In this document: piece by piece, positions 9,567 to 20,000 of the stretch | How positions within the stretch are numbered: position 1 is the stretch's first letter | Layout: each line of letters opens with the position of its first letter | Source: Victivallis lenta | Lineage (GTDB): Bacteria; Verrucomicrobiota; Lentisphaeria; Victivallales; Victivallaceae | Assembly (NCBI RefSeq): GCF_009695545.1 | Contig: NZ_VUNS01000008.1 | Span: 62,001-126,000 of the forward strand | Direction: 5' to 3' | DNA length: 64,000 bases | Notes under the pieces: model-generated | Databases searched by the model: none | Told to the model about the DNA's origin: nothing | Seen by the model: the letters and a program-made list of their open reading frames with translations, nothing else | Translations under genes and position numbers: made by a program

Positions 9567-10618
9567 GCGGAAACACCTTCGGACACCTGTTCCGGGTCAC
9601 CACCTTCGGAGAATCGCACGGCCCCGGACTCGGCGTCATCATCGACGGCGTTCCGGCGGGACTCAGGCTCGACCCGGAACAGATTCAGCACGACCTCGAC
9701 CGCCGCCGCCCGGGGCAGTCGAAAGTCAGCACAATGCGGAAAGAGGCCGACGAAGTCGAAATCCTCTCCGGAGTCATGGACGGCGTCACGACCGGAACCG
9801 CGCTGGCCATGCTGATCCGCAACACCGACCAGCGCAGCCGCGACTACGGCAACCTGGCAACCTGTTTCCGCCCCGGCCACGCCGATTACGGCTATTTCAA
9901 GAAATACGGAATCCGCGACTACCGCGGCGGCGGACGCTCTTCCGGACGCGAGACCGCCATGCGCGTCGCCGCCGGCAGCGTGGCCAAACAGCTGCTGGCC
10001 CATTACGGCGTCACCATCCAGGCCTACACCCTCCGGCTCGGCGGAGTCGATGCGGCGAAGGTCGACCTCGCGGCGGTCGAATCGAACATCGTGCGTTCGG
10101 CCGACCCCGACGCCGCCGAAGCGATGATCGCGGCCATCCGCGCCGCACAGGCTGAAATGGACAGCGTCGGCGGCATCATCGAATGCCGGGCGGACGGCGT
10201 GCCGGCCGGACTCGGCGAACCGGTGTTCGACAAACTCGACGCCCTCATCGCGCACGCCGTGCTCTCGATCGGCGGCATCAAGGGGATCGAATTCGGCTCC
10301 GGCTTCGCGGCGGCCGACCTGCGCGGCAGCGTCAACAACGATCCGATCACGCCGGACGGCTTCACAAGCAACCATGCCGGAGGCATCATCGGCGGGATTT
10401 CGAACGGAAACACGATCCTCTTCCGCGCCGCGATGAAGCCGACCAGCTCCATTGCGAAGGAGCAGAAAACCATCGACGAAGCCGGCAGCGCCGTCACGAT
10501 CAGCGTTCACGGCCGCCACGACCCGTGTCTCGTGCCGCGCGCGGTGCCTGTGGTCGAGGCGATGACCGCGCTCGTCCTCATCGACGCGCTCCTGCAGAAC
10601 CGCTGCGCCCGGCTGTAA
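9563..10618 (+). CDS. aroC: chorismate synthase
   Basis: 351 residues, normal family length. Converts 5-enolpyruvylshikimate-3-phosphate to chorismate using reduced FMN. Signatures: N-terminal [18 protein letters not shown], the RPGHADY and [12 protein letters not shown] flavin/substrate loops at about 110-140, and the C-terminal [13 protein letters not shown] signature. Start overlaps the aroK stop by 4 bp. Its 3' end overlaps the convergent AraC-type gene by 41 bp. Confidence 0.96.
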   Translation: MSGNTFGHLFRVTTFGESHGPGLGVIIDGVPAGLRLDPEQIQHDLDRRRPGQSKVSTMRKEADEVEILSGVMDGVTTGTALAMLIRNTDQRSRDYGNLATCFRPGHADYGYFKKYGIRDYRGGGRSSGRETAMRVAAGSVAKQLLAHYGVTIQAYTLRLGGVDAAKVDLAAVESNIVRSADPDAAEAMIAAIRAAQAEMDSVGGIIECRADGVPAGLGEPVFDKLDALIAHAVLSIGGIKGIEFGSGFAAADLRGSVNNDPITPDGFTSNHAGGIIGGISNGNTILFRAAMKPTSSIAKEQKTIDEAGSAVTISVHGRHDPCLVPRAVPVVEAMTALVLIDALLQNRCARL

Positions 10619-11483
10619 AGACCGATCCGCTTTTTTTCGGGCAGCAGCTCTGCTCGAAATTACGGTGCGCCCGGCGATACTCGAGCGGCGTTTCGCGGCA
10701 GAAACGCTGAAACGCCGGAAAGAAGCCGCTCAGGGAGCCGAAGCCGCACTGGTAGGCGATCTCCGTGATCGTCAGGTCGCTGCCGGTCAGAAGCCGCGCG
10801 GCGTAATCGATTCTGGCGCGGTTCACGGCTTCGCTCGGCGTCATGCCCGCAAAACGGCGCAGCTCGCGCGCGACATGTTCGGGAGTGCGCCCGGCGAGCA
10901 GTGCGAGCGCGCGGCTGCCGAGTTTCAAGTGTTCGGGGTTCCGTTCGAGTTCGGCGGCGGCCTCCTGCAGCCAGGGCGGACAGCTCCGGTACGGATTCAT
11001 GCGCATCGCGGCGAGTTCTCCGATCAGGTTCATCAGAAAACGATCGAGCGCGAGCCGGGAATCCGGACAATTCCGCAGCCCGGCCGCACCGCGTTCGAGC
11101 CATTCAAACAGCGACTCCGACAGCGGAATCATGATCGGCTGCCGGTTGTCCCCGCCGAAATAGTAACGGAACTCTTCGTAACGGGCAATCAGCCCGGCGA
11201 TGATGTTGGCCGGAAAGGCAAGGTTGCAGAACTGCAGCGGCTTCCGGCTGACGGCGGTCAGACGGTGGCGGTCGCGCGGGCGGATCCAGACGAGGTCGCC
11301 GTGCCGGAGCCGGGTCCGCTCGCCGTTGACTTCGTGCACGCCTTCGCCGGAAAGCACCCAGAAAATCTCATGAAAATCGTGCTCGTGCTCCTCAATCTCC
11401 CCGCCGTTCGGCAACTGGTGCCTGAACAGCTTCATAATGGAGGAGGAACGGAAGCAGAGCTCCTCCCAGTGCAGAACGTTCAT
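10578..11483 (-). CDS. AraC family transcriptional regulator (cupin + HTH)
   Basis: 301 residues from ATG 11483, which has GGAAGGAG 9 nt upstream; an in-frame start at 11555 lacks such a site. An N-terminal cupin-type sensing domain ([27 protein letters not shown]) is followed by the C-terminal double helix-turn-helix, ending with [17 protein letters not shown]. It is divergent from the sialidase-like/pseudopilin/GH51 operon, so it most likely activates that operon in response to a sugar (inference from position). The 3' end overlaps aroC tail to tail. Confidence 0.9.
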   Translation of the reverse strand: MNVLHWEELCFRSSSIMKLFRHQLPNGGEIEEHEHDFHEIFWVLSGEGVHEVNGERTRLRHGDLVWIRPRDRHRLTAVSRKPLQFCNLAFPANIIAGLIARYEEFRYYFGGDNRQPIMIPLSESLFEWLERGAAGLRNCPDSRLALDRFLMNLIGELAAMRMNPYRSCPPWLQEAAAELERNPEHLKLGSRALALLAGRTPEHVARELRRFAGMTPSEAVNRARIDYAARLLTGSDLTITEIAYQCGFGSLSGFFPAFQRFCRETPLEYRRAHRNFEQSCCPKKSGSVFTAGRSGSAGARR

Positions 11484-11558
11484 CGCAGAATGCTCCTTCC
11501 ATATCGCGCATAACCGGCCCGCACCGGCGCCGCCGCTTATTTTTCGCACAGTCAACAG

Positions 11559-11587
11559 AATATAGACGCCGGAGCCGCAAAATGCAA
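11559..11587 (-). promoter_or_regulatory. sigma70-like promoter of the AraC-type regulator gene
   Basis: TTGCAT (11582-11587), a 17-bp spacer and TATATT (11559-11564) on the minus strand, about 75 nt before the start codon. Confidence 0.6.
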
Positions 11588-11599
11588 ATTCCCCAAAAT

Positions 11600-11700
11600 A
11601 TCAAAATAATGGAATAATATGCGGTTATTCAGGAAGCTTTTCCGGAGCGTCCGGGGTATACTATTGAGTGACGTGAAAATCAGAATACGAAGAAAGGACA
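11600..11700 (+). promoter_or_regulatory. probable activator-dependent promoter of the sialidase-like/GH51 operon
   Basis: A good -10 (TATACT, 11657-11662) lacks a recognisable -35 hexamer 16-18 bp upstream, as expected of a promoter driven by the divergent AraC-type protein. AAAGGA just before the start codon is the Shine-Dalgarno. No binding site could be assigned. Confidence 0.35.
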
Positions 11701-11707
11701 ATCATTC

Positions 11708-12871
11708 ATGGACGATGCCGACCGTCTGAACTCCCCCCTGCTTCCGCCGCGTTTCCTGCCGGGCGCGCCGGATGAGCCGTTCCGCTTTCAGGGCATCCCC
11801 GGCATCGAAGCCACCCGGGGCGGGAACCGGTTCGCCGTCTGGTACGGCGGCGGCGACGGCGAAGGACCGCAGAATTTTCTGATGCTGGCGCGCCGGAACC
11901 CGAAAAATCCCAATGAATGGCCGATTGTGCTGCGCGTCGTCCACCCGGGACGCGAAATCCGCTGCTTCGACGCCGCACTCTGGCTGGACCCGGCCGGAAA
12001 GCTGCGGCTGTTCTGGAGCCAGTCCCGCTGCCGGGAGACCGGCAAGGATGTCTCCGACGGGGTCAACGGCGTCTGGCAGAGCGTCTGCGCGGAGCCCGAC
12101 GCACCGGTTCCGAACTGGACGCGGCCGGAACGGCTCTGCGACGGAATCATGCTGAACAAGCCCTGTATCGCTTCGGATGGAAGCTGGCTGCTGCCGGTTT
12201 CCGTCTGGGGGGACGGCATCGGCGGCGGAAAACTGCCGGAATCGCTGCGCGACGTCTCCGGAGCAAATCTCTTCGTCTCGACGGACGGCGGACAAAGCTT
12301 CCGGCGCCGCGGGCTCGCCCGGGTCGAAGAAGGGCGGCTCTTCGATGAACATCTCTTCGTCGAACGCCGCGACGGATCGCTCCTGATGCTGATCCGGACC
12401 CTGTACGGCATCGCGGAGAGCCGCTCGACGGACGGCGGACAAAGCTGGACCCCGCCGCAGCGGTCGCGCCTGCGCGGACCGGGGTCGCGCTTCGCGCTGC
12501 GCCGGTTGAAGTCCGGTTCGCTGCTGCTGATCAACCATCAGTGTGGGGTGCCCTTCAGCCCGGTCCGCGAAAAGCTGACGGCGTACCTCTCGGATGATGA
12601 CGGCGAAAGCTGGACGGCCGGAATGATGATCGACCCGCGCACCGGCGTCTCCTATCCGGATTTCACGGAAGAGAGCAACGGCGCCATTCTCTGCGTCTAC
12701 GACCGCGACCGGTACGGAGACGGCGAGATCCTGCTGGCGGAATTCACCCCGGACGATGTCCGGAAAGGCGTGCTGCCCCGCCCGCCGCAAACCATCAGCG
12801 CACTGCGGAACCGAACCGGTGAAAATACGGAAATCCCGACAACGGGCGAACAAATAAAGGAGTTGGCATGA
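11708..12871 (+). CDS. sialidase-superfamily (BNR/Asp-box) protein
   Basis: 387 residues with at least three Asp boxes (S-x-D-x-G-x-x-W/F): [16 protein letters not shown] and SDDDGESW, the hallmark of six-bladed sialidase propellers. N-terminal [13 protein letters not shown] sits where sialidases carry the R-I-P motif, but the Arg is not evident, and the C-terminal [18 protein letters not shown] is typical of BNR_2 proteins. No signal peptide, so a cytoplasmic role is predicted, e.g. acting on imported oligosaccharides. Substrate unknown; calling it a true sialidase would go too far. First gene of an operon; its TGA overlaps the next ATG by 4 bp. Confidence 0.8.
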   Translation: MDDADRLNSPLLPPRFLPGAPDEPFRFQGIPGIEATRGGNRFAVWYGGGDGEGPQNFLMLARRNPKNPNEWPIVLRVVHPGREIRCFDAALWLDPAGKLRLFWSQSRCRETGKDVSDGVNGVWQSVCAEPDAPVPNWTRPERLCDGIMLNKPCIASDGSWLLPVSVWGDGIGGGKLPESLRDVSGANLFVSTDGGQSFRRRGLARVEEGRLFDEHLFVERRDGSLLMLIRTLYGIAESRSTDGGQSWTPPQRSRLRGPGSRFALRRLKSGSLLLINHQCGVPFSPVREKLTAYLSDDDGESWTAGMMIDPRTGVSYPDFTEESNGAILCVYDRDRYGDGEILLAEFTPDDVRKGVLPRPPQTISALRNRTGENTEIPTTGEQIKELA

Positions 12872-13533
12872 TGAAAAAATTTACCCTGATCGAACTGCTC
12901 GTCGTAATTGCGATCATCGCGATTCTGGCCTCGATGCTGCTGCCTGCGCTGAACCAGGCCCGCGACCGGGCAAAGGCGATCAGCTGCAAGTCGAATCTGA
13001 AGCAAATCGGAACCACGATCCAGATGTACGCCGACGACAACGGCAACCGCCTGCCCGAAACAACGCAGGCGAGCCGGTCGTGGGAACACTGGCTGCTGAA
13101 AGGCGGCTATGTCCAGGAGGCCGACAATGTGAAGCTGCTGCGCTGCCCGAAGGACACGATCGTCCGGACCGCAAAGGAGTTTTCGCCGAAAAGCTATCGC
13201 TGCAACGGCTATCTCTGGTCCGACGCGGCCGCCTCCTGCCTGCGCGGAGCGGTCAGTCAGGTCCGCAACACGCCGTCGAAGCTGATTTCGCTCGCCTGCC
13301 AGCCGGATGCGCAGCTGCAGTGTTTCCGGAACAGCAAATCCATCGAATTCGGCTTCTCGATCGCCGCCGGCGACACCGACGGGCAGTGGACGCACGGAAC
13401 GTTCGGTACCTATCTCTTTCTGGGCGGCAACGTCGACAACATCGCGTTCCGGATCGATGACGACCTGAATCTCGGCGGCTCAAAGGTGCTCTGGACCCGC
13501 CACTGGAACGCGAAAGACCAGTCAACCCTCTGA
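12868..13533 (+). CDS. type II secretion-like pseudopilin (Lentisphaerae type, degenerate H-X9-DG)
   Basis: 221 residues. Prepilin-type N-terminus [20 protein letters not shown] with the conserved Glu at +5 of the mature helix, then [22 protein letters not shown], the conserved post-helix segment of these proteins. The C-terminal H-X9-DG element is present but reads H-X9-GG (Asp to Gly). The residue before the predicted cleavage point is Lys, not the usual Gly. Position: translationally coupled (ATGA) to the sialidase-like gene and 21 bp before a secreted GH51 enzyme. Probable role: a pseudopilus or pilus-like surface component; function unproven. Confidence 0.85.
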   Translation: MMKKFTLIELLVVIAIIAILASMLLPALNQARDRAKAISCKSNLKQIGTTIQMYADDNGNRLPETTQASRSWEHWLLKGGYVQEADNVKLLRCPKDTIVRTAKEFSPKSYRCNGYLWSDAAASCLRGAVSQVRNTPSKLISLACQPDAQLQCFRNSKSIEFGFSIAAGDTDGQWTHGTFGTYLFLGGNVDNIAFRIDDDLNLGGSKVLWTRHWNAKDQSTL

Positions 13534-13554
13534 TCAAGGAGAAAGAACCGCTTT

Positions 13555-15615
13555 ATGAATGCAGCACAGTTGATTCTACCGGCGCTCTGCGCCGCCGCAC
13601 TCTCCCTCGGAGCCGCAATGCCCCGAATCACGGTCGATGCCGCAAAACCGGTCGGACCGGTCAATCCGCTGGCATTCGGCGCGAATATCGAAGCAGCCGA
13701 CGACCGCGGCATCTTCGACCGCCCGTTTTCCGCACCGATCAATCCGCACGGCGTGGCGCAGGGAGAGGGGACCTGGGACCCGGCGGCGAACCGGCCGCAC
13801 CCCGGCATCGTCCGCAAATTGCGGGAGATGCGCATCGGCATGCTGCGCTACCCCGGCGGCTGCCTCGCTCACAACTACAACTGGAAGCAGGCGGTCGGCC
13901 CGCTGTCCGAACGCAAAGACTGGAAATTCGGCATCGACGAATACATCCGGCTCTGCCGGGAGCTAGACGCCGAACCGATCATCACGATGACCGACTACGC
14001 GCTGCCCGCGGAGGAGCTGCCGAAGCATATGGCGGAACTCGTCGAGTATCTGAACGCCCCGGCGGTTCCGGAGCATCCGTGGGCGATGAAACGGGCGGCA
14101 TGGGGGAATCCGGAACCATACCGCGTCCGCTACTTCGAGCTCGGCAACGAGAGCAATCACGGCAGCCACAACCTCGTTCCGCGCCGCCATTATACGCCGG
14201 AGGAATACGCGGCCTACTTCCGTTCCTGCGCCGCGGCCATGCGCAAAATCGATCCGGCCGTGCAGCTCGGAATCGTCATGGAACCCGGAACCGGAGAGCT
14301 GCACGATTCGCCGTGGAACCGCACCGTGCTCGAAAAAGCCGGCAGGGCCGCCGATTTCATCGTGGTTCACTTCTACGCGCCGCGCATCGCGGATCAGACG
14401 CCGCAGGAGGCGCTGGCCGCCGTTCTCGCCTACGGCGATCAGGTCGAACTGCGGCTGAAGAACTACCGCGACCTCGCCCGCACCCTGACCGGCCGCGAGC
14501 TGCCGCTGGCGATGACGGAGTTCAACATCGGTTCGACCGGGAACAAACCGTATCCGTGGCGTTTCAGCTATCTGGCCGGATTGATGAACGCCGACCTGCA
14601 GCGCATCTGGCTGCGGCCGGAGAACGGAATGCTGTGCGCAAACTACTGGCAGGTCATCAACGGTTACTGGGGCAGCTTCGTCAGCAACGACAAGGGAGAG
14701 ATCACCCTGCGCCGCGCGCCGGTCTCCTTCATCGAAACCTGGGGAAAATACACCGGCAGCGAACTCGTCGAAACCGGCCTGGAGAACATTCCGCGCCGGG
14801 AGGCGGCGGCAGTGCCCGGACTCGCCATTTCGCGCGGGGAGCGCATGCAATCTCCGGAAGCCGCCGGGGAAGCGGAACCGGGAGCCGTCTCCGGCAAAGG
14901 GTTCCCGGAAGGTATTTCCATCACGGCGAACGGTGCCGGAGAGATCAAGATCCGTTTCGACAACTTCGACGGCAGGAGCGCCTACCCGGAATTCGCCGAA
15001 CTGCCGCGTCCGGAACATATCCCGCAGGGGGATGCATTCAGCTATCTCATCTCCTTCGACGCGAAATACACGCCGGATCGTCCGGGCGAACGCCCGTCCG
15101 GCGCGGTCGGCCTCGGCATGGTCGACAGCCGCGGCTGGGAGAAGACCGCTTCGGCGGTGTCGGTCCCCGGCATTCAGGCCGCAACGGAGTGGAAACACTT
15201 TACAGGCAAGTACCAGGTGCTGCCGGACACACCGGGATCGAAAGTGCTGCTGCGCGTGGAAGGCGTCTCCGCACCGCTCGCCGGAACGGCCGAGATCCGC
15301 AATTTGAAATTCGCGGTGGAAACCCAGCCGGTGTTCCCCGCCTACCGGACGCTGACCGCGCTTGCCAGCCGCAGCGCCGACGGCGAAACCCTCTATCTCG
15401 TGGTGTTCAACAAAGACCCGGAGAACGCCCTGAAGGCGGAACTGAAACTCAAGAACTTCGATGCGTTTTCCGGTTCCGGCGTCGTCCTGACCGGGGAGTC
15501 TCCCGAAACCGCCGCGGACACCAGACCGCGCCCGGTCACCGTAACGCCTGTCTCCGGCAGCTTCGTCCACGAATTCCCGGCGGCCTCGATGACCGCGCTG
15601 GAATTCAGGCGGTAA
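13555..15615 (+). CDS. GH51-type alpha-L-arabinofuranosidase, secreted
   Basis: 686 residues with a signal peptide (MNAAQLILPALCAAALSLGAA). A (beta/alpha)8 barrel with LRYPGGCLAHNYNW near residue 97, RYFELGNESNHG with probable acid/base Glu199, and LAMTEFNIGS with probable nucleophile Glu322; these match GH51. A ~150-residue insert (about 420-580), with DAKYTPDRPG and LLRVEGVSA, looks like a carbohydrate-binding beta-sandwich, followed by the usual C-terminal beta domain. Removes arabinofuranosyl side chains from arabinoxylan or arabinan (family knowledge). Strong Shine-Dalgarno AAGGAGAAAG. Last gene of its operon, convergent with lacI. Confidence 0.88.
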   Translation: MNAAQLILPALCAAALSLGAAMPRITVDAAKPVGPVNPLAFGANIEAADDRGIFDRPFSAPINPHGVAQGEGTWDPAANRPHPGIVRKLREMRIGMLRYPGGCLAHNYNWKQAVGPLSERKDWKFGIDEYIRLCRELDAEPIITMTDYALPAEELPKHMAELVEYLNAPAVPEHPWAMKRAAWGNPEPYRVRYFELGNESNHGSHNLVPRRHYTPEEYAAYFRSCAAAMRKIDPAVQLGIVMEPGTGELHDSPWNRTVLEKAGRAADFIVVHFYAPRIADQTPQEALAAVLAYGDQVELRLKNYRDLARTLTGRELPLAMTEFNIGSTGNKPYPWRFSYLAGLMNADLQRIWLRPENGMLCANYWQVINGYWGSFVSNDKGEITLRRAPVSFIETWGKYTGSELVETGLENIPRREAAAVPGLAISRGERMQSPEAAGEAEPGAVSGKGFPEGISITANGAGEIKIRFDNFDGRSAYPEFAELPRPEHIPQGDAFSYLISFDAKYTPDRPGERPSGAVGLGMVDSRGWEKTASAVSVPGIQAATEWKHFTGKYQVLPDTPGSKVLLRVEGVSAPLAGTAEIRNLKFAVETQPVFPAYRTLTALASRSADGETLYLVVFNKDPENALKAELKLKNFDAFSGSGVVLTGESPETAADTRPRPVTVTPVSGSFVHEFPAASMTALEFRR

Positions 15616-15638
15616 CACCGTACATCGTCAACCGGAGT

Positions 15639-16748
15639 TCAGGCCTGGCCGGGGGTGATCAGCAGCGTGGGGATTTCAATCTTCCGCGGCGGACTCTTCC
15701 GGTCGGACCGGCGCAGCTCAATCAGTTCGCAGATCCGGTCGGTCAGCCGGGCGTAGTCGACGCTGCTGGTAGTGATTTTCGGATGCCAGTACTGGAATTC
15801 CCGGAAATCCCCCTCGCCGGAGAGTTCCAGGTCGCGGCCCGGCTGCAGTCCGAATTCCATCGCGATGGAGGCCGCTCCCTGCGCGACGATATCGTTGTGG
15901 CAGATCACCGCTTCCGCCGCTTCGAGCGCGTCGCGGTTCTCCCGCAGCAACTCGCGGGTGAGCTCGAACTCCCGGAACATATTGAAGTCGTTCACGTTTT
16001 TCGCGGAGAGAATCCGCCCGGAACAGTCCGGGTGCGAAACCAGCGCCCGTTTGAAACCCTCCAGCTTCATTTCGGCATCGTAGCCGTAGAAATCCGGACG
16101 CAGCGCCTTGATGTTGCAGCTTGAAATGAACAGGAAACGGCGCTTTCCCATCGCATGAAAATGTTCAAACAGCCGCTCGATCTGGCAGTCGTTGCGCCAG
16201 AACAGAAAATCGAACTCGGCATCGATGCCGGAAAAATCGCCGTGACGGCGAACCTCCCCGGTGGAGTAAACCTCGATCATCGGCAGGTTGCGCCGGAACA
16301 GCGTATCGCACATCAGATTGTTCAGCTGCCCGAAATTGATCAGGCAATCCAGTTCGAGCAGCTGTGTGTTCCAGACGCTGCGGGAATCCTCGCCGTCGAT
16401 CCGCAGAATTTCCAGAGACATATTCAGCCGGGTATTGATCGCATCCTCCAGATCGCACAGGAAGCGCTGCACCAGCGGATTCGCCGCCGTGCGCAGCACC
16501 GGCTGGCAGCAGTCCTCCCCCATTACGAAACCGACCTTGCCGCGCCGCTGGGCGCTCCGGCGCATCAGGATGCCGCCGATGTGGGGCCGGTAATTCAGCT
16601 CTCGCATCGCCTCCTTCACGCGGAGCCGCGTCTCCGGCGAGAACGGAAACACCTCGGTCCCGTTGATGAAGCTCGACACCGTCGAAGTGGAGACCTTCGC
16701 CAATCTGGCGATGGTGTTGATGTTGATTTTGGCCGTTTCGGCTTCCAT
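15639..16748 (-). CDS. LacI family transcriptional regulator
   Basis: 369 residues from ATG 16748. The N-terminal helix-turn-helix NTIARLAKVSTSTVSSFINGT and hinge (LRVKEAMRELNYRPH) are classical LacI, followed by a periplasmic-binding-protein-like sensor domain and the C-terminal IEIPTLLITPG typical of the family. The open frame continues upstream to 17045, but those codons overlap its own promoter and have no Shine-Dalgarno. It lies downstream of, and on the same strand as, the GH2 gene, with its own promoter, so it probably represses the adjacent pseudopilin-GH2 operon and possibly itself (inference). Effector unknown. Confidence 0.9.
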   Translation of the reverse strand: MEAETAKININTIARLAKVSTSTVSSFINGTEVFPFSPETRLRVKEAMRELNYRPHIGGILMRRSAQRRGKVGFVMGEDCCQPVLRTAANPLVQRFLCDLEDAINTRLNMSLEILRIDGEDSRSVWNTQLLELDCLINFGQLNNLMCDTLFRRNLPMIEVYSTGEVRRHGDFSGIDAEFDFLFWRNDCQIERLFEHFHAMGKRRFLFISSCNIKALRPDFYGYDAEMKLEGFKRALVSHPDCSGRILSAKNVNDFNMFREFELTRELLRENRDALEAAEAVICHNDIVAQGAASIAMEFGLQPGRDLELSGEGDFREFQYWHPKITTSSVDYARLTDRICELIELRRSDRKSPPRKIEIPTLLITPGQA

Positions 16749-17016
16749 TCGCTTTATGATCTTTCCATAATTAACATATCTTTCACAACTGGCATCGCGT
16801 ACAAGTTTCATGAGTGAAACACCCCCCCGGGAAAGCTCCGCCTCGGGCGCTCCGTGCAGAATCATCGATTTCACTGCTGAGCGAACTGCTTCGCCGCCGG
16901 GCGTCTCCGACGGCCGGAAACTTCGCGCCGCCGGAACCCGCCCGGGCCGGACGGTCCTGAAAATGACGGGGCAAGCCGTCCGCCGTGATAAAAACCTGCG
17001 CACGGTGCTGACTGGT

Positions 17017-17045
17017 AAAATAGCGGCCCCGACGGAATTTGTCAA
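17017..17045 (-). promoter_or_regulatory. sigma70-like promoter of the lacI-type gene
   Basis: TTGACA (17040-17045), a 17-bp spacer and TATTTT (17017-17022), minus strand. This implies a ~260-nt GC-rich leader filling 16749-17010, in which I see no gene or clear terminator. The 330-bp gap between lacI and the GH2 gene is thus mostly promoter plus leader. Confidence 0.65.
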
Positions 17046-17078
17046 GTTTTCCGCCGAAACCGCACATGAAACGACGAC

Positions 17079-20000
17079 TTACTCCAGTATGACCTCCTTC
17101 AATTCGAATTTCATCGCGGGCCGGTGAATATCCGGCAGGCGCATGGAGCGGTAGTAGAGGAAAAGCTCGCCGCGCTGCCGGTCGAACGTGAAGCCGCCGG
17201 TGTTCTTCATCCGGGTTTCGATATCCAGCCGGTACTTGTGCCAGCGGCCGTCCCCCTTCAGCGCGACTTCGCCGCAGAGGTTCGCCTGCCAGTCGTCGCG
17301 GGGGAACAGGAACTGCACGGTTTCGTCCGTCGCGGATTTCGCGAGGAAAGTCAGATAGCGGTACGGCCCCGCAGCACCGGCCTTGTCGTAGACCAGCAGC
17401 GCCGCCGGAACCTCGCCGGCAGGCGAATCGGCGAATTCCACCGTCAGCGTGTTGTCCTTGCCGAAGTCGGCGGCCGTGACTTTCCCCGGAACCGTGCTGC
17501 CGACCTCCATCGTGCCGCCGGCATGGCGCAGCCGCTCCGGCGCAGTGATATTCAGCAGCCGTTCGCCGGATTTCTCGCCGGTCACCGCCACCAGTACCGG
17601 AACCGGAGTGCCCGTCGGCAGCCAGTCGATCTCACTGCCGCGCGTCTCGGCGGCGGAGAGAAAGTCGATGGAACGGATTTCAACGTCGGTTTTCGGATTC
17701 TCCCACTCGGCAACCCAGGTCGCAACCTCGTGGCCGCCGCCATTGGGGCGGACGATGCCGGTTTTCGCCTCCGGCAGGCGGCGGGGATTCCACCAGTCGC
17801 CGATGTTCACGCCGCCTTCAAGCGGATAATCGATGCTGGTTCCGTCGGCGTAACGGATGCGGTAAGCACCCGCCTTGCCCTGTCCGCCCCATGCGGCGGT
17901 GTGCAGAAAGAAGAGCCGTGAGAATTTTTGCCCCACCGGGATCTCCCGGATCGCGGCGGGAAAACGCGGGCGTTCGGAGCCGCGCAGCACCAGACAGCTT
18001 CTGCCGCCGTTGCGCTCGGGATCGAGAATATGGAACCGGATGCCGCCAGCCTCCTGAATACCGGTCGGCATGGTACGGAAATCCTGGCTGCCCTGATCGG
18101 TCCAGCCTCCTTTGCCGTCATTGGCGGTTTCGTCGCGGAAACCGGCATTCGCTTTGGTGGAGAGATCGAGAAACACCAGATTCTCCGGAACTGCGTGATA
18201 GCGGTTGGAAACGGCCTCCGCAAGCAACTGCACGTCGTCGCGACGGGGAACGGCTCCGGAGGCGTAGTCGAGCAGGTTGGCGAGATAAGTCGCGGCAGCG
18301 CTGTCCGAATCGCGGCCGGCGACCGCGTTCAATTGCGACAACAGCAGCAGCCCCTTGCCTTCGGCGGCCTCCGCGAGCGCCATGCCGACGTCCAGTTTCC
18401 CGAGCATCGGACCTTTGGCCGCAACCGCGTTCCGGGTGAAAGGCAGCAGGGAGTTGTTCACCGTATCGCCGTTCGCTGCGTTGTTCCACGTGTCGAAGTT
18501 ACGGTAGTCCAGCCCCCGGAACACCGGATGCTGCGGCAGCACCAGGTCGACGAAGGTGTTGGCGGCGGTGGAGAGCGCCAGCCCGCCGGGAAACGTGCTT
18601 TTGATATTTTTCTGCTCCATCACCAGCAGCGTTCCGCCGAGTTCGGAGAGAAAACGGTTCAACTCCGGGGAATCCGCGAGTTTGAGCTGCTGCTCTTCGA
18701 CAACCTCCGGCGGCACAATCAGCAGGCCGGGCTCCTGAAGTTCCGCGATGGAAGCGACTTTGCGGAATGTGATCCGGTGCGCATCGAGAATCCGCGCCAT
18801 CGCCGCCACGTTGCCGGGGGCACCGGTATCGAGCAGGAAAACCGGCTGCTTCGCCCGGACGGAGCGGGTCAGCACCGCCGGGTCCTGTACAAACGTATCG
18901 TAATAATTCCGGCCGACGGTCCGGCCGTTTTCCCGCAAGGTCAGGCGCATCTGGTAGTGGCCCGGTTCCAGCGCGGGGAGCGTCAGGACGACATCGGCGG
19001 AACTCCGCTGCTGTGCGGCGGGGCCGTCCATTTCAAAGGAGGCGGCCGGCGTGATTTTCCCGTCCTTTTCGGCAACCATTTCCACATCGCAGGTCAGATT
19101 GCGGCAGGCCCGGTTTCCGGCGTTATGCACGGTGAGAGTCCACGGCGTGGCGCGGCCGGAAAACAGGTTGCCCGGAAACAGCAGGTTGTCCGTATGCAGC
19201 GACGGAAGCAGCTGCTGATTCCAGAGCGTCGCCGCCGCCAGCCCCGGATTGCTGAACCACGGCGCGAAGCCGGTGAAATGCGGATTGAGCCGATAAAGTT
19301 CGAAGATCCGTCGTCCATACCGGGCCTGCGCCCAAAGCCAGAAATCGGAACCGACCGCCTTGAAGAGCGGAACGCAGCCGGTGAAGCCGATGCCGTTCGG
19401 ATTGGCCCAGTTGGTCGGGCGGGACGCATACTCCAGATAGTCCTGGAGAAAACCGGCCCGGAACTTCGGATCGGGATAGATACCCCACGAGAAACCGACG
19501 TTCTCCCACGAGACCAGCGGCCGCGAGAGCCGCTCCTTTTCGCCGTAGATGCGGAGCATTCCCTGCCGAAGCGTTTCCAACTCCTCCGGCAGCCGGGTCC
19601 ACGGCTGCGACAGCGCTGTGTAGGTGTGGATGTCGAGAAAATCGGTGTCGAGCCGCTCCTCGCCGTAGGAGGGCCAGCTCCCGGAGGCGGAAAAGGAGCC
19701 GACCGGACGCTTCTGCTTATCCAGCGCGCGGATCAGCGCGACCTGCCGGTCCATCTCGCGAACCACCTGCGGCAGGTTGCGGTGGATCACCTCGTTACCG
19801 AGCGACCACATTGTGACCGACGGGTGGTTGCCGGTCGCGTGGAAAAACTCCTCCAGTTCCTGCGAATTGACCCGGGCGAATGCGTCGGGCTCGATGGAGT
19901 TGGTGAAACACCAGCTCCATTCGTTGTAGATCATGATGCCGCACTCGTCGGCAATTTCCAGCGCCTTCGGCACGATCGGCATATGGGCGTTGCGCACCAT

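Noticed and set aside
16749-17045. N-terminal extension of the LacI-type regulator
   Set aside because: The frame is open but starts in the -35 box, lacks a ribosome site and is not LacI-like before MEAETAK.
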